This document shows, piece by piece, positions 14,030 through 15,453 of a stretch of 15,453 nucleotides of DNA (the stretch's first letter is position 1; every line of letters starts with the position of its first letter). The notes beneath the pieces were generated by a model, which worked only from the letters and a program-made list of their open reading frames with translations, was not told the DNA's origin and did no database searches. A program made the position numbers and the translations under genes. Source of the DNA: an uncultured Prevotella sp. GTDB taxonomy: Bacteria; Bacteroidota; Bacteroidia; Bacteroidales; Bacteroidaceae. The stretch spans positions 1 through 15,453 of the forward strand of contig UQWP01000075.1 in the NCBI GenBank assembly GCA_900544825.1, written 5' to 3'.

Positions 14030-15340
14030 ATGGCAAGAAGACTTAGAAAGAAGCGTATAGCCGTGATACTGCTCACATTCACAGCCCTCATCGGATGGAC
14101 CACCCACAGCTGCGTATCGCGCTGCACCTCGTCCGACAAGGAGAAATCAGCAGATTCACTGCCTGCGGTACATATCAACGATTCCATCACCAATGCCCTC
14201 ACCGAGGGAAAGGCATATCAGGAGATGGATTCCGTCATAGAGAGATACCTCAAGAGATGGGAGATCAATGGTGCCCAGCTCGTCATCACCCGCAACGACT
14301 CCCTGCTCTATGCACGTGGATTCGGATGGGCAGACAAGGAGAAGGGCATCCGGATGGAACCCAACATGCTGATGCGCTTTGCATCCGTTTCCAAGCTCAT
14401 CACCGCCGTGGGCATCATGAAACTCGTAGAGATGAAGAAGCTGCGCATGGGCGACAAGGTGTTCGGACAGAAGGGCATCCTCTGCGATACCACCTATAAC
14501 AACAGTATCAAGGACCAGCGCTACTACAACATCACCGTAGAACAGTTGCTGCGCCACCAGGCTGGTTTCAACAACTATGCCGGCGATCCGGTATCCTCCA
14601 CCCGTTACATCATGATGCAGAACCATCTCACCACCCCTCCCGACCATCCTACCCTGCTCAGGATTCTCCTGAAGCGTCATCTGGGTTATACGCCGGGCGA
14701 GGGCAAGTGCTACAGCAATCTGGGCTATATGATTCTCTCGATGATCGTGGAGAAGAAGAGCGGAATGAAATACGAGAACTTCATCCAGAAATATGTGCTC
14801 CAGCCTGCCGGTTGTTTCGACATGCATATTGCGGGCACCTATTACAAGGACCGCCGTCCTAACGAGACGAAGTATTACATGCACCAGGGCAGCATTCCGG
14901 TATATGAGTACAACAACAGCGGCAGGATGGTAGAGAAGTGCTATGGCGATACCGATCTTCCCCGACTTTCGGGAGCAGGAGCCTGGTGCGGATCGGCAGC
15001 CGAATTGTCGCGCCTCATTGCGAGCATCGACGGCATGCCTCATGTCAAGGATATCCTGAGCAGGAAGAGTGTACAGTTTATGACGCAGGAGCAGCCCAAC
15101 CATCAGTACTCCATCGGCTGGAACTATACGCCGAAGAGCAACCGTCCTTGGATTCGCACGGGTTCCCTTGCCGGCACCTCTGCGTTGGTTCTGAAATATC
15201 CTGATGGTCAGTGCTGGATTCTCATCACCAACACCTCCACCTGGAAGGGTCATGGCTTCAGCAACGACACCATGGCATTCTTCGAGAAGCTGCGCAAGAA
15301 ATATATGCCGCAGATGCCAAAGCGTGATCTCTTCCTGTAA
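14030..15340 (+). CDS. Serine hydrolase of the beta-lactamase / penicillin-binding fold
   Basis: The 436-aa protein belongs to the family of class C beta-lactamases, D-Ala-D-Ala carboxypeptidases and related esterases. The nucleophile motif SxxK is S119-V-S-K122 in FASVSKLITA. The second motif YSN is at 228-230. The third position, usually KTG or HxG, reads RTG (376-378) in WIRTGSLAGTSA. A basic start and hydrophobic stretch (about 10-24) form an export signal. Cys28 follows THS, a poor lipobox, so it may be a lipoprotein or simply secreted to the periplasm. Length and motifs suit an esterase or peptidase acting on envelope material; true beta-lactamase activity is only one possibility. It starts 23 bp after dnaX and is probably cotranscribed with it. 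Confidence 0.85.
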   Translation: MARRLRKKRIAVILLTFTALIGWTTHSCVSRCTSSDKEKSADSLPAVHINDSITNALTEGKAYQEMDSVIERYLKRWEINGAQLVITRNDSLLYARGFGWADKEKGIRMEPNMLMRFASVSKLITAVGIMKLVEMKKLRMGDKVFGQKGILCDTTYNNSIKDQRYYNITVEQLLRHQAGFNNYAGDPVSSTRYIMMQNHLTTPPDHPTLLRILLKRHLGYTPGEGKCYSNLGYMILSMIVEKKSGMKYENFIQKYVLQPAGCFDMHIAGTYYKDRRPNETKYYMHQGSIPVYEYNNSGRMVEKCYGDTDLPRLSGAGAWCGSAAELSRLIASIDGMPHVKDILSRKSVQFMTQEQPNHQYSIGWNYTPKSNRPWIRTGSLAGTSALVLKYPDGQCWILITNTSTWKGHGFSNDTMAFFEKLRKKYMPQMPKRDLFL

Positions 15341-15349
15341 AAAGGACAG

Positions 15350-15448
15350 AGGGATGTGACAGTTCAGCTCTCATCTTCTCTCCGCAAAGATACAAAAATA
15401 TTAGGGTGTCCAGTTCTCTGTTCTTAAAAACAAGCTGGAAACATCCCT
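15350..15448. repeat. About 100-bp imperfect inverted-repeat element
   Basis: The ends AGGGATGT (15350-15357) and ACATCCCT (15441-15448) are exact reverse complements. A second matching pair lies just inside: TTCAGCT (15363-15369) and AGCTGGA (15433-15439), six of seven. The layout, arms about 16-20 bp with small offsets around roughly 60 bp of AT-rich core, resembles a miniature inverted-repeat element or the end of a larger mobile element cut by the window edge. It begins 10 bp after the serine hydrolase stop. No open frame of note lies inside. Confidence 0.4.
15385..15392 (-). promoter_or_regulatory. Leftward -7-like box inside the right-edge repeat
   Basis: The minus strand reads TATCTTTGCGG, an exact TAnnTTTG match similar to the divIC and dnaX boxes. 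No TTTG-like -33 element is found at the usual distance. If active it would transcribe leftwards, antisense to the end of the serine hydrolase gene. No convincing gene lies in that direction close by. Confidence 0.3.
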
Positions 15449-15453
15449 GTTAA

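Noticed and set aside
14156..15253. 365-aa open frame on the minus strand opposite the serine hydrolase
   Set aside because: The plus-strand frame has intact SxxK and YSN motifs; the antisense frame shows none and is explained by codon bias.
15340..15375. Small minus-strand open frame after the -7 box at 15385
   Set aside because: It is about 38 codons, runs antisense to the hydrolase gene and has no recognisable features.

Overview
The window looks like a chromosomal housekeeping segment from a Bacteroidota bacterium, most probably Prevotella or Segatella. Three things support this. Gene starts lack Shine-Dalgarno sequences. Several intergenic regions carry the Bacteroidota -7 box (TAnnTTTG), some with a TTTG-like element 20 bp upstream. 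The protein families (stand-alone MetH activation domain, DUF4369-type lipoprotein, TrpB2-type tryptophan synthase) are typical of the phylum. The genus is inferred from sequence flavour only.

Layout, left to right. Bases 1-57 hold no gene; on the minus strand they resemble the 5' end of a group II intron running off the window. A strong two-way hairpin terminator follows, then a monocistronic minus-strand trpB2 with its own promoter. From 1747 to 11100 seven minus-strand genes are packed nose to tail, with gaps of -31 to +62 bp. In transcription order they are a DUF4369-like lipoprotein, pyrC, a stand-alone methionine synthase reactivation domain, a membrane-anchored metallophosphoesterase, plsC, a Dpm1-like glycosyltransferase and mfd. 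A promoter precedes the lipoprotein gene and a hairpin terminator follows mfd, so the whole run may be one transcript.

Further right, divIC and a small four-helix membrane protein run leftwards. dnaX and a serine beta-lactamase-fold hydrolase run rightwards. divIC and dnaX share one compact intergenic region in which two back-to-back -7 boxes form a perfect 11-bp inverted repeat. The last 113 bp contain a roughly 100-bp imperfect inverted-repeat element with an embedded promoter-like motif.

Functionally, the window mixes replication and repair (dnaX, mfd), division (divIC), envelope lipid and glycan synthesis (plsC, Dpm1-like enzyme, lipoprotein, periplasmic hydrolase) and core metabolism (trpB2, pyrC, MetH reactivation). 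I see no defence system, CRISPR array, tRNA, rRNA or complete insertion sequence. The most interesting points are the split-off MetH reactivation domain with an unusual residue at a predicted AdoMet contact, the mirror-image divIC/dnaX promoter pair, the perfect palindrome inside dnaX, and the repeat-like material at both window edges.
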